This document shows positions 26,610 to 35,707 of a stretch of 64,000 nt of DNA, piece after piece. The notes under the pieces are model-generated. The model worked only from the letters and a program-made list of their open reading frames with translations. It was not told the origin of the DNA and searched no databases. Position 1 is the first letter of the stretch; each line of letters opens with the position of its first letter. A program made the position numbers and the translations under genes. Source of the stretch: G963665975 sp963665975 (GTDB lineage Bacteria > Bacteroidota > Rhodothermia > Rhodothermales > Bin80); contig OY762508.1 of NCBI GenBank assembly GCA_963665975.1, positions 2,356,001-2,420,000 of the forward strand, given 5' to 3'.

Positions 26610-27644
26610 CTACAGGTTGTCGAAATGTGCATAGCCGCCGGCGGGCAGCGGTTTCACGCCGGTTGCGGTTGCCAGGGTCACTCCCTCGTCCCCGGTCATA
26701 TAGCCCAGCAGGCGAAACGAGCCGGGGTCCAGTGCTCCAAGCGATTCTTCTGGCACGGTAAAAAGCAGTTCATAGTCTTCGCCGCCAAACAGGGCGTAGT
26801 CATGGGCATCGTCGCCGAATATTTTCGCCACGCGGAGGGTTTCTGGCGCTATGGGGAGCCAGTTGGCATCGATTTGCGCGCCACACACGCTGCTGTTGCA
26901 GAGGTGATGCAGGTCGGTAGCCAGTCCGTCGGATATGTCAATCAGGGCGGTTGGCTGTACGCCGCGTTCGTTCCAGTCCTGGATGGTGCGCAAGCGGGCG
27001 ACAGGCGCCAGATGGCGTTGCAGTACGTATTCGAACGAGCCCAAATCCGGACGATAGTCCTCCTTTTGCTCTCGCATGGCCCGGGCTTCGCGCAGCATCA
27101 GGCGAAGCCCGGCATGCGCGGCGCCAAGATTGCCCGTGACGCAGATCGCGTCTCCTGCGACAGCACCACTGCGGTACGTGATTCGGTCGGCCTGCGCTTC
27201 TCCCAGCGCGGTTAGTGTTAGTGTGAGCACCTGCGCCCTGGTCGTATCCCCGCCCAGGATGGTCACGCCATACGCGTCGGCGGCGTTGTGGAGTCCCTGG
27301 TAGATCGCATCCATGCGAGCAACGGCCGTTTCGGCAGGCGCCCCCAGCGCTACGGTAGCATACCGCGGCAAGGCGTTCATGGCCACTACGTCACTCACGG
27401 TTGCCGATAGTGCCTTGAAGCCCAATAGCTCCATCGGTGTAAAGATCTGTTCAAAATGAACCCCTTCCACCAAGGCGTCTGTGGTGACGACCTGCACACG
27501 GCCGTCCCCGATGTCGATGACGGCGGCATCGTCGCCAATGCCTTGCAGTACCTCGGACGCGCGTGAGGTGCCCACGATGGCGTGCAGCCGTTCGATGAGG
27601 GCAATCTCACCGATTTCATCCAGACGTGTGGCGGTTGGATCCAT
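26610..27644 (-). CDS. thiL: thiamine-monophosphate kinase
   Basis: The 344-residue protein shows GIGDDAAVIDIGDG, TTDALVEGVHF and TILGGDTTRAQ, the nucleotide and substrate motifs of ThiL. ThiL makes thiamine diphosphate in the last step of thiamine synthesis. ISDGLATDLHHL is the C-terminal conserved box. The start at 27644 lies 29 bp inside the end of anmK, in another frame, so the two are probably translationally coupled. No other thiamine gene is nearby. Confidence 0.95.
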   Translation of the reverse strand: MDPTATRLDEIGEIALIERLHAIVGTSRASEVLQGIGDDAAVIDIGDGRVQVVTTDALVEGVHFEQIFTPMELLGFKALSATVSDVVAMNALPRYATVALGAPAETAVARMDAIYQGLHNAADAYGVTILGGDTTRAQVLTLTLTALGEAQADRITYRSGAVAGDAICVTGNLGAAHAGLRLMLREARAMREQKEDYRPDLGSFEYVLQRHLAPVARLRTIQDWNERGVQPTALIDISDGLATDLHHLCNSSVCGAQIDANWLPIAPETLRVAKIFGDDAHDYALFGGEDYELLFTVPEESLGALDPGSFRLLGYMTGDEGVTLATATGVKPLPAGGYAHFDNL

Positions 27645-28830
27645 GGGTTGTGGTTAGTAGCGGCAGACAAATCTTGCCGAGAAGTGTCGGCTGCGACGCG
27701 CCTGTGACAGACGGAAGGTTGGTTGGCACGCCGTTCATGGTTTCGTGCGCGAGCACGGCAAAGCATAAGGCCTCTTTCGCATCGGGATCCACACCGTATG
27801 TGTGCAGCATCCGGACAGGAACAGGGTCAAACGCCCGGCGGAGCTGCTGCACCAGAAACGCATTATGCCGGCCGCCACCAGAAAGCAGCACTGCATCCAG
27901 CGGATGATCCGCTGCAAGAAATTGCGTATAGGCCTGATGGACAGACCGGACGGTCAGCATGGTGGCGGTCGCCATCAGATCCTCAGCTGGAAGATGTTCC
28001 CCCCATGCAAGCAGGCGATCGGCATAGTCCTTACCGAAATATCTCCGGCCGGTCGATTTGGGAGGTCCAGCGGCAAAGTAGGGATCCTTCAGCATCCTGC
28101 CCAACAGGTCCGCGTTCGGGCTCCCGGCCCTGGCGATGTTGCCGCCTGCATCGAAGGGGCTCCCAAAGAGTCGCATGGCCAGGCCATCCAGCACCATATT
28201 CCCCGGTCCGGTATCGAATGCGTGCACGGCTTCCATGCCGGCCCCGGCGGGAAGGACGGTAAGGTTGGCAATACCACCCAGGTTCAGGAGGCCTCGCGTT
28301 TCGGCGTCATCGGCAAAGCGGATATAGTCGAAGTAGGGCACCAGCGGCGCTCCCTGCCCGCCGAGCGCCATGTCGGCGAGACGAAAGTCTCCGACCACAG
28401 GCGTGCCGAGCACATTCGCCAGGACGGACGGATCCCCGATCTGTAGCGTGGACCGGATGGCAACACCCGCGCACGGAGTGTCCAGCGGCGCGTGGCACAC
28501 GGTCTGTCCGTGTGATCCTACTAGGTCGAGGGCACCGGGTGCCAATCCGGCAGCATCCGCGGCTACGCGCACGGCATCCGCATAGGCATGCGCCAGGCGT
28601 ACGTTTGTCTGCGACAGAAGGGTAACCGAGCACCGCTCCGCATGTGCTAACTCCATCAGGAGGTCGCGCAACGCCGGCGGAAATGGCACGCAGACAAAAG
28701 CTTTCTGGTCTATTTGCATGGCGCGCCCTGATCCCGAAAGCTTCGCCACGATGGCGTCGATGCCATCGATTGACGTGCCGCTCATCAGGCCGGCAACCAG
28801 TCGACTGTGTTCCGGTGGAGCATGCATCAT
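27616..28830 (-). CDS. anmK: anhydro-N-acetylmuramic acid kinase
   Basis: About 404 residues long. LVAGLMSGTSIDGIDA is the phosphate-binding loop of AnmK, and LVGSHGQTVCH and LNLGGIANLTVLP are further family motifs. AnmK phosphorylates and opens anhydroMurNAc to MurNAc-6-phosphate in peptidoglycan recycling. I start at the first of two tandem ATGs (28830). An ATG at 28866 would add 12 residues and overlap the TPR gene by 17 bp. The 3' end overlaps thiL by 29 bp. Confidence 0.95.
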   Translation of the reverse strand: MMHAPPEHSRLVAGLMSGTSIDGIDAIVAKLSGSGRAMQIDQKAFVCVPFPPALRDLLMELAHAERCSVTLLSQTNVRLAHAYADAVRVAADAAGLAPGALDLVGSHGQTVCHAPLDTPCAGVAIRSTLQIGDPSVLANVLGTPVVGDFRLADMALGGQGAPLVPYFDYIRFADDAETRGLLNLGGIANLTVLPAGAGMEAVHAFDTGPGNMVLDGLAMRLFGSPFDAGGNIARAGSPNADLLGRMLKDPYFAAGPPKSTGRRYFGKDYADRLLAWGEHLPAEDLMATATMLTVRSVHQAYTQFLAADHPLDAVLLSGGGRHNAFLVQQLRRAFDPVPVRMLHTYGVDPDAKEALCFAVLAHETMNGVPTNLPSVTGASQPTLLGKICLPLLTTTHGSNRHTSG

Positions 28831-28849
28831 GAGAGGGCGGGGAGATAGT

Positions 28850-29419
28850 TCACGCACCCTCGTCATTGATACGCCCTCGCATGTCGCGCGCCTTACCCAG
28901 ATATTCGCCCGCCTTTTCCGGGTGGAGCGCAGCCAACTGATCGTACGTGTCGGCTGCTTCTGCATATTGCTTTTGCGAGGCGTAGATACGCGCCAGTGTT
29001 TCAGACACCATGCCTTCAAGATCATCTTCCAGCACCGGTGCCTGCATATCGTCGGATTCTCCGAGGGGCATGATGCGAGCAGTCTGCAATTCGGCGATCA
29101 ATCGGTGCAGATCGTCTATTTCCTCAAGAGAGTCCGTGGCCAGAATGGCATCGATATTCTCCTGAAACGTATCGGTGAGCACGAGCATGGGTGCGCGCTC
29201 ATCCTGCCTGGTTACCACGTTGCCGGATCTCTGCACGGCGTTCCAGGCAATACGGGCATCTTCCGACCGTCCCGCGACTTCATAAGCGCTGGCCAATAAT
29301 GCCTGCGCATCGGCATCGGTGGGCGTTTGTTGCAGGTAGGATTCCAGGTCGGCAAGGACTTCTTCCGCCTGGCCTTGTGCGATAATGCGCGCGGCTCGTA
29401 TGAGGACGCTGCAATCCAT
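28850..29419 (-). CDS. TPR-repeat protein
   Basis: The 189-residue protein has TPR-like helical hairpins at both ends: ALLASAYEVAGRSEDARIAW near residues 40-60 and LARIYASQKQYAEAADTYDQLAALHP near 142-167. Between them is an acidic segment. There is no signal peptide, so it is probably cytosolic and mediates protein contacts. It sits between a GT2 gene (45 bp upstream) and anmK (20 bp downstream), within a series of envelope genes. Its partner is unknown. Confidence 0.8.
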   Translation of the reverse strand: MDCSVLIRAARIIAQGQAEEVLADLESYLQQTPTDADAQALLASAYEVAGRSEDARIAWNAVQRSGNVVTRQDERAPMLVLTDTFQENIDAILATDSLEEIDDLHRLIAELQTARIMPLGESDDMQAPVLEDDLEGMVSETLARIYASQKQYAEAADTYDQLAALHPEKAGEYLGKARDMRGRINDEGA

Positions 29420-29463
29420 GGGTGATTGCTATTGGCTTCTGTCTAATATACAGCAATGCGGGA

Positions 29464-30921
29464 TCACTGCCGACGGCGAGGCAGCCAGATCTGCTGCACG
29501 TTATAGATGGTCACCAGCGTGAAGGCCAGCGCAAATACGGCCTGAAACGGTGTGGCAGCCCATGCTCCCTGTGCGCTGATGGCAACGAGACCTGCCATGC
29601 AGTATAGGGCAAGCAGGGCTTCCAGCCACATGATGCCCGGAATGCGCCGGTCGGCATAGCGTGAGTTCCACCACGACTCTGCGCTGTACTTGGGCGTGCG
29701 TACGAATGCGGAGCGCTTGCCGCGCAGGCCCTGCCAGATAGCGCGCGTGTTGCTCAGCGCCATTCCCATGCTGCCGGCCATGAATAGCGGGAAGAGCAGC
29801 AGGCGCTTCCCCCAGTTCGGATACAGTGCGCGCTGGGCCATGAGTTGGGCGACAAAAAAGCCCATGAATCCCGCCATGCCGAGTCCCATGAAGGCGAAGT
29901 ACACACTTCCCGGGCCCCGCCCTGCCGCCTCCAGGAGCAGGAGCGGCGCATGCAGTACGGCGGCCAGCGTCAGAAACGGGAACACGACATGTGTGGTCAG
30001 GTGCAGAGTGCCCTCAAGTTTCACCCGCCACGGCTGAGTTGATTGCCACAGCGCCCCGAGGAGCTTGCGGGCAGTCTCGACGGCGCCTTTTGTCCAGCGA
30101 AATTGCTGGTTTCGCAGGGCATTGATATCCGCCGGCAATTCAGCCGGAGCCTCCACATTCTTCAGCAGCCGAAACTGCCACCCCTTGAGCTGGGCGCGAT
30201 AGCTGAGGTCCAGATCCTCAGCCAGCGTGTCTCCGTGCCAACCGCCCGCATCCTCTATGCACTCCCGGCGCCAGACGCCCGCGGTGCCGTTGAAATTCAT
30301 GAAGCATCCCGCCCGATTACGCGCATACTGCTCTACCGCAAAATGGGTATCAAGTCCGAAGGCCTGTATGCGGGTGAGCAGCGAATCCTCGGCGTTCAGG
30401 TGACCCCAGCGGGCTTGTGCCATCCCCACAGACGCATCGTCAAACGCCGGCAGCACCTGGCGCAAGAAATCAGGTGCGGGCACAAAGTCCGCATCAAAGA
30501 CAGCGATACGCTCTCCGCGCGCCGACCGTAAGCCATGCTGGAGTGCACCGGCCTTGAAGTCGGTACGATCCTTTCGGCGAATATGGTGCATGTCCACACC
30601 GCGCGAGCGCCACAGGTGCACCCGTTCCGCGATGAGTTCCACTGTTTCATCGGTTGAGTCGTCCAGAATCTGGATTTCCAGGAGACCTTTTGCGTAGCGG
30701 AGTCGTGCACATGCGTCAATGATGCGCTCCGCAACCAGTGCCTCGTTATACAGTGGCACCTGTACGGTGACGGGGATCGCGGGAAGATCCGTCTGCGCAG
30801 GATGCGGGAAAGGCCCCGGCAGCAGCCGGTCATTTCGTCCACACACCACTGCGAGCCAAAAGAGGTTCAGTCCATACACCGTGAGTACGGTCATAGCCAA
30901 AGCGTACAACACGGCAATCAT
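29464..30921 (-). CDS. membrane GT2 glycosyltransferase (cellulose-synthase-like)
   Basis: The 485-residue protein has an N-terminal helix (about 3-24), a GT-A catalytic domain and four C-terminal membrane helices. Processive GT2 motifs are complete: ILDDSTDET, then FDADFVPAPD, then LAEDLDLSYR (the TED-like acid) and NQQFRWTKGA (the Q-x-x-R-W box). Such enzymes extend a beta-glycan across the inner membrane; the substrate is not evident. The ATG at 30921 begins directly with the membrane helix, while the longer upstream frame lacks family character. lptE lies 25 bp upstream. Confidence 0.9.
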   Translation of the reverse strand: MIAVLYALAMTVLTVYGLNLFWLAVVCGRNDRLLPGPFPHPAQTDLPAIPVTVQVPLYNEALVAERIIDACARLRYAKGLLEIQILDDSTDETVELIAERVHLWRSRGVDMHHIRRKDRTDFKAGALQHGLRSARGERIAVFDADFVPAPDFLRQVLPAFDDASVGMAQARWGHLNAEDSLLTRIQAFGLDTHFAVEQYARNRAGCFMNFNGTAGVWRRECIEDAGGWHGDTLAEDLDLSYRAQLKGWQFRLLKNVEAPAELPADINALRNQQFRWTKGAVETARKLLGALWQSTQPWRVKLEGTLHLTTHVVFPFLTLAAVLHAPLLLLEAAGRGPGSVYFAFMGLGMAGFMGFFVAQLMAQRALYPNWGKRLLLFPLFMAGSMGMALSNTRAIWQGLRGKRSAFVRTPKYSAESWWNSRYADRRIPGIMWLEALLALYCMAGLVAISAQGAWAATPFQAVFALAFTLVTIYNVQQIWLPRRRQ

Positions 30922-30946
30922 ATCAGAGGAGTTCTGAGGAGATCGC

Positions 30947-31450
30947 TTACCAGTTTGATGTGGCGGCCGTAAACAGATCTTCCGCGATGTTCTCCAGCGC
31001 TGCCAATGCAGCGCCTTCTTCCGCCTCAAGGCCCCCACTCAGCGGGTCGTAATCATCAAAATTGCTAAACGTGCGCTCCATCGCTTCGTCATCCACTTTG
31101 TTGTAATACCGGGCGGCTACCGATACAGTGACTCGATTGAACTGCGCGCGCTCTTCGCCGGTGACCGACGTCGGTGCGTTATCGTAGCGATTGATTTGCG
31201 TAGTCAGGATAATGTCTGCATCGTCCTCACTTGTGACGAGCGTCAGGCGGGTTTGCCTGACAAATCGCTCGACAAGTAGTTCGGTCAGCGTTTCGTCGAG
31301 TATGCTGAGCGGGCTCATACTGTTGTCTTCCGCCAGGGGAATGGCGATGGACTGCAGATGGGCCGGGATAGAGGCTCCGGTAAAACTGTAGTAGCCGCAT
31401 GCGCTCAGGGTGAGCGGCATTAGAAGCATCCACAGGCACACACGCGGCAT
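30947..31450 (-). CDS. lptE: LptE-like LPS-assembly lipoprotein
   Basis: The protein has a lipoprotein signal peptide MPRVCLWMLLMPLTLSAC with the lipidated Cys18, followed by GYYSFTGASIPAHLQSIAIP. That is the typical start of LptE, the plug of the LptD outer-membrane LPS translocon. The rest has the expected LVERFVRQTRLTLV and DADIILTTQINRY strands. The length of about 167 residues is normal. An ATG at 31483 would add 11 residues and overlap the upstream gene by 20 bp. The neighbouring GT2 and sigma-54 genes point to an envelope regulon. Confidence 0.85.
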   Translation of the reverse strand: MPRVCLWMLLMPLTLSACGYYSFTGASIPAHLQSIAIPLAEDNSMSPLSILDETLTELLVERFVRQTRLTLVTSEDDADIILTTQINRYDNAPTSVTGEERAQFNRVTVSVAARYYNKVDDEAMERTFSNFDDYDPLSGGLEAEEGAALAALENIAEDLFTAATSNW

Positions 31451-31463
31451 ACCTGTGTCTGCG

Positions 31464-32735
31464 TTACAGGCCGTCCGCTTCATAGCTCTTGATTTTTCGA
31501 TATAGTGTGCGCTCGCTGATGCCAAGGGCCTTGGCCGTCTGCCGACGGTTTCCGCCGTTTAGTTTCAGCGTGTTAAGAATCAGGGCGCGCTCTGTACTCG
31601 CCAGTGTGGCATCTTCCTCGCCTGGAACATCGTCCTCCGGTTCGATAGCATAGGTTACCTCACCGATGGGTTGATCGTTTGACTCCCCCAATAACTCCAC
31701 GTCTCCGATTGTGCCGGGCAGTCTGGCAATCGCACGGCTCTCCGGCGCGGGTGCATCGCCGCTCCTCATGGTGTGGGTTGCTGCAGCGCCCGCTGCGAGA
31801 GCCTCAATCCGGGCTTTGAGTTCCCGGATGCCGAGGCGGATTTCCAACAGCATGCGATAAATCAGTTCGCGTTCGCGATAGGCATCCGAGTCGTCGGGAG
31901 CGGTGCGCGGGACCGGGAGCAGGGATGTAATCTCCGCAGCTCCTCGTTTGGCGGTAACCCCTCTGAGGAGCGGCCGGATGGTGTTCGCGTTGACGGCGGC
32001 ACCCCGGTGCAGGACGACAACCTGTTCGGCCACGTTACGCAATTCACGTACGTTTCCAGGCCACCGGTACTGCCTGAGGAGTTGGCGCGCGCCGTCGTCA
32101 AGGCGGCGTCCGGGGGAGCCGTACTTCTGGGTGAACTGATGCAAGAAGGTGTCGAAGATGGGGTAGATATCTTCCGCACGCTCTCGCAGGGGTGGGATAC
32201 GAATGATGACCGTGCTCAGGCGGTAGTACAAATCTTCGCGGAATCGCCCTGCCTCCACTTCACGGCCGAGAACCTTGTTCGTGGCCGCGATAACGCGCGT
32301 ATCCGTCTTACGCTCTTTCGACGAGCCCACGCGGTTGAACGAACCTGTTTCGAGGACGCGCAGTAGCCTGACCTGCGCAGCGGGTGGCATTTCGCCGATT
32401 TCGTCGAGAAATACCGAACCGCCATCAGCCTCTTCGAAGAGGCCCGTCCGGCGGTCCGAAGCACCGGTATAAGCCCCCTTTTCGGCACCGAAAAGCTCTG
32501 ACTCAATCAGACCCTCGGGGATAGCACCGGTGTTGATGACCTTGAGCGCGCTATGCCGTCGGGGGCTGAGTTCATGGATGGCCTGGGCAATCAGCTCTTT
32601 GCCAACACCGCTTTCGCCCTCAATGAGCACGGAAATATCGGTTCGCGCCACCTGCCGTGTACGGTCGATGACCTGGCGGATCGCGGGGGATGACCCAATA
32701 ATGCCGAAGCGTTCCTGAACGGCCTGACGGTCCAT
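31464..32735 (-). CDS. sigma-54-dependent transcriptional activator without sensor domain
   Basis: The 423-residue protein begins almost directly with the AAA+ domain: Walker A GESGVGKE at 40-47, the sigma-54 contact loop GAYTGA at 87-92 (GAFTGA in most relatives) and Walker B SVFLDEIGE at about 107-115. The C-terminus has a Fis-type helix-turn-helix, NRRQTAKALGISERTLYRKI. There is no receiver, GAF or PAS domain, so activity must be set by expression or another protein. It lies between miaB and lptE and may control the envelope genes downstream, which is an inference. Confidence 0.93.
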   Translation of the reverse strand: MDRQAVQERFGIIGSSPAIRQVIDRTRQVARTDISVLIEGESGVGKELIAQAIHELSPRRHSALKVINTGAIPEGLIESELFGAEKGAYTGASDRRTGLFEEADGGSVFLDEIGEMPPAAQVRLLRVLETGSFNRVGSSKERKTDTRVIAATNKVLGREVEAGRFREDLYYRLSTVIIRIPPLRERAEDIYPIFDTFLHQFTQKYGSPGRRLDDGARQLLRQYRWPGNVRELRNVAEQVVVLHRGAAVNANTIRPLLRGVTAKRGAAEITSLLPVPRTAPDDSDAYRERELIYRMLLEIRLGIRELKARIEALAAGAAATHTMRSGDAPAPESRAIARLPGTIGDVELLGESNDQPIGEVTYAIEPEDDVPGEEDATLASTERALILNTLKLNGGNRRQTAKALGISERTLYRKIKSYEADGL

Positions 32736-32804
32736 ATATGATGCGCGGGATGGCTTCTTTCTCACAAGAATTACAACGCAAACAGGCTGCAAAAGTGCCT
32801 GTAT

Positions 32805-34295
32805 CTATATAGGGGCGTACATGGCGGCAGGGACTGCCTCGCCAAACAGTGTTGCGGATGTGCACCCTTGGATTTGCACCTGAACGTACTGGCCTCTAGA
32901 GTGCTCTTCGCGTTCGAAAATTACCATTTTGTTCGTATCCGTACGCCCGCGAAGCTGATCCGCGCTGCGCTTGCTGGGGCCTTCGACCAGAACGGTATGG
33001 ACGCGTCCTATCTCCCGCCGGTTATTCTCCAGCGAAATCCTGCTCTGCAGGTCAATGATTTCGCCAAGACGGCGCTTTTTGACCTCTTCCGGCACGTCAT
33101 CCTGGTACTTGCGCGCGGCGTACGTATCGGGGCGCTCCGAGTACAGGAACATATAGGCATGGTCATAGCGCACATGCTCCATCAGCGCGAGCGTGTCGGC
33201 ATGCTCTTCTTCGGTTTCCCCGCAGAAGCCGGCGATAATATCGGTGGACAGCGACACGCCCGGGCACAGTTTGTGCGCTCGCTCGGTGAGTTCAATGTAG
33301 TCTTCAGAAGAGTACCCTCGCCGCATACGTTCCAGCATCTGCGTGTTGCCGTGTTGAACGGGCAGATGGATGTAGTTGCAGACATTTGGCTGCTCGCGAT
33401 GCACGGCCAACAGTTCGTCCGAGCAGTCTTTCGGATGGCTGGTCGAATACCGTATGCGCAATTCCGGCGCTATGCAACTAATCCGGTAGAGCAGTTCCGG
33501 AAAGCCCACTTCTCCTGTGCGATACGAGTTCACGTTTTGCCCCAACACGGTCACCTCACGGTAGCCGTCCTCGAACAGCTGTGCGCACTCGCCGAGAATG
33601 CTATCGGCAGGGCGGCTCCGCTCGCGGCCGCGCGTAAAGGGGACCACGCAGAATGCACACATATTGTCGCAGCCCCGCATTATCGAAACAAAGGCAGTCA
33701 CGCCGTCGGAGCCGTAGCGTACGGGCGCGATGTCTGCATAGGTTTCCTCTCGCGAGAGTTGCACGTTGACCGCGGCCTGCCCGTTGCGTTCGGAGGCATA
33801 CAGGAGACGTGGCAGATCCCGGTAGGCGTCCGGCCCGGCGACGATGTCGACCAGGCGCTCCTCTTCGAGGAGTTTGTGGCGCAGCCGCTCTGCCATGCAC
33901 CCGAGAACACCGATTACCAACCCGTTTCGCCGCTTCCGCTTGCGGGCCCGGAAATAGTCCAGGCGGCGTCGCACACGCTGCTCAGCCTTGTCCCGAATGG
34001 CGCATGTGTTCAATAGCACGATGTCCGCCGCCTCTGCGTCGCGCGTGAGCCCGAACCCGCTCTCCTGAAGCACGGCAGCTACGATCTCCGAATCGGAGAC
34101 ATTCATCTGGCACCCGTAGGTCTCCAGATACACGTTGCGTGCACGTTTGCTTTCTCGCGCAACCACCCGGCGGGCGTCCACATCACCCAGTATGTCCAGT
34201 TCGTGGAGCATGAGGAGATGGCTATGATTGAGGCGGCTTAGCAAATTGAAACGCATGCGCCCATTGGAATGTTCACGCATTCGGGGATGGATCAT
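32805..34295 (-). CDS. miaB: tRNA-2-methylthio-N6-dimethylallyladenosine synthase
   Basis: The 496-residue protein carries both iron-sulfur sites. The auxiliary cluster cysteines are 62 (LETYGCQMN), 98 (NTCAIRDKAE) and 133 (GCMAE), and the radical SAM motif CDNMCAFC is at 209-216. A TRAM domain ends the protein. MiaB methylthiolates A37 in tRNAs reading UNN codons. The N-terminus is about 30-50 residues longer than usual; an ATG at 34211 is a credible shorter start. The gene diverges from a secreted-protein gene at 34391. Confidence 0.95.
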   Translation of the reverse strand: MIHPRMREHSNGRMRFNLLSRLNHSHLLMLHELDILGDVDARRVVARESKRARNVYLETYGCQMNVSDSEIVAAVLQESGFGLTRDAEAADIVLLNTCAIRDKAEQRVRRRLDYFRARKRKRRNGLVIGVLGCMAERLRHKLLEEERLVDIVAGPDAYRDLPRLLYASERNGQAAVNVQLSREETYADIAPVRYGSDGVTAFVSIMRGCDNMCAFCVVPFTRGRERSRPADSILGECAQLFEDGYREVTVLGQNVNSYRTGEVGFPELLYRISCIAPELRIRYSTSHPKDCSDELLAVHREQPNVCNYIHLPVQHGNTQMLERMRRGYSSEDYIELTERAHKLCPGVSLSTDIIAGFCGETEEEHADTLALMEHVRYDHAYMFLYSERPDTYAARKYQDDVPEEVKKRRLGEIIDLQSRISLENNRREIGRVHTVLVEGPSKRSADQLRGRTDTNKMVIFEREEHSRGQYVQVQIQGCTSATLFGEAVPAAMYAPI

Positions 34296-34390
34296 ATCCC
34301 CTGGTGCGCATCGTACGCGCGATTCTTTTCATAATAATTCGTTATGCTATGGGAGTCTCCCCAATTGCCACCCTTAACTCCGAATACGTG

Positions 34391-35074
34391 ATGCGCACTG
34401 CTTTTGCACTTCTGATGTCGGTCTTCCTGGTGCTTCCGATTCTTGCACAGGACAGGCCTGATCCCCAGAACCCGGACGGCGAAGAGGGGGCGACCCCGCC
34501 GTCATGGGAGGTTCGTCTTGACAAGCCGTCCGACGATGTCGTTATAGGTGCTGACAAGGAAACGGCCGATATCTGGTTCGTCAACATGACACCGGGCTGG
34601 CATATCACTACAGGTCCAGCGGCCATACTATATCATCCGGCCAATACTGATTCGGGCGCCTATAGTGTCACAGCGAAGATATACCTGTTCGATCCTGGTG
34701 AGCGAAGGGAGGCCTACGGCGTCTTTTTCGGCGGGCAGGGACTGGACGGTGAGGACATTCAGTATGACTACTTTCTATTGCGCAACACAGGAGAGTTTCT
34801 GATCAAGCGCCGTACTGGCGCAGGAACGTCCCTGATCCAGGATTGGACGGCGCACGAGGCGATACAGATCTACGGCCCTGATTCGGAGAGTTCGGTGGAG
34901 AATAATCTGCGCGTCGATGTGATGGCGGAAGAAGTGGCTTTCTCTGTCAATGGCGCAGAGGTGGCCCGGATGCCACGGGCTGATCTCTTGACCGATGGCA
35001 TTGCCGGTCTGCGGATCAATCACGCCCTTAATGTACACGTGGCGGAAATAGCGGTCACGGCTGCGGAAGAGTAG
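34391..35074 (+). CDS. secreted lectin/GH16-like fold protein, function unknown
   Basis: The 227-residue protein has a signal peptide (residues 1-20, ending LPILAQ) and a mature beta-sandwich-like region. WHITTGPAAILYHPANT and AKIYLFDPGERREAYGVFFGG resemble the concanavalin-like/DUF1080 fold that binds or cleaves glycans. No catalytic acid pair of GH16 (ExDxxE) is seen, so binding rather than hydrolysis is likelier. The ATG at 34391 gives the signal peptide. Its 3' end overlaps the convergent ribE by 20 bp. Confidence 0.7.
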   Translation: MRTAFALLMSVFLVLPILAQDRPDPQNPDGEEGATPPSWEVRLDKPSDDVVIGADKETADIWFVNMTPGWHITTGPAAILYHPANTDSGAYSVTAKIYLFDPGERREAYGVFFGGQGLDGEDIQYDYFLLRNTGEFLIKRRTGAGTSLIQDWTAHEAIQIYGPDSESSVENNLRVDVMAEEVAFSVNGAEVARMPRADLLTDGIAGLRINHALNVHVAEIAVTAAEE

Positions 35075-35680
35075 TAGGTCCTTGCCGGGTGGGCGCGTGG
35101 TGTTCGAGATAGCGCACGACGTATTTGCCTACCATGTCGAATTCCAGGTTCACATGCGTGCCGGGCTGCCATGTGTTGCAGTTTGTTTGTGCGTAGGTGT
35201 GCGGAATGATGGCCACCGCGAGCGAGGACGGTTCGAGGTGGGCCACGGTCAGGCTTATGCCGTCAATGGTGATAGAGCCCACGGGGATAACGTAGTGGGC
35301 ATACTGCGGATCGAAGGCAATGTGAAATAGCTTGCTCGCGCCGTCGTCCTGCGCCTCACGTATGGTCCCCGTAGCATCTACATGCCCCTGAACGAGATGG
35401 CCGTCCATGCGGCTGGTGGGTTGTAGTGCGCGCTCCAGATTGACGAGCGTTCCGTCGCGCAGCGATCCGAGCGTCGTTTTGCGCAGGGTTTCGGCGACGG
35501 CGACGACGGTGAACGTGTCGTCCTGTCGCTGGACCACCGTCTGGCAGGCGCCGTTTATGCTGATACTCTGGCCGGCTTCAAGAAAGCAGCCAGATTTGTT
35601 CTGATCCGCAGCGTTCTGTCATCGTGGTACTCCGCGCTACTCGTGATGACGCCAGTCTCTTCAATGATGCCAGTAAACAT
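35055..35680 (-). pseudogene. ribE: riboflavin synthase alpha chain, interrupted by an apparent 1-nt frameshift
   Basis: The frame from ATG 35680 reads MFTGIIEETGVI, the invariant start of riboflavin synthase, through RTLRIRTNLAAFL, then runs into TAA. The rest (LEAGQSISINGACQTV onward, to 35055) continues in the neighbouring frame. Restoring one T in the T-run on the minus strand (plus-strand AAA at 35583-35585) joins them as AAFLEAGQSIS without a gap. The remainder, with NLERAL, GHLVQGHVD and the second lumazine-binding repeat, is complete. The enzyme makes riboflavin from two lumazines. It follows ribD after 27 bp. A homopolymer sequencing error is at least as likely as true inactivation. 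Confidence 0.88.
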
Positions 35681-35707
35681 GGGAAGGTCTCTTGGTCTAT
35701 GGCGCCG

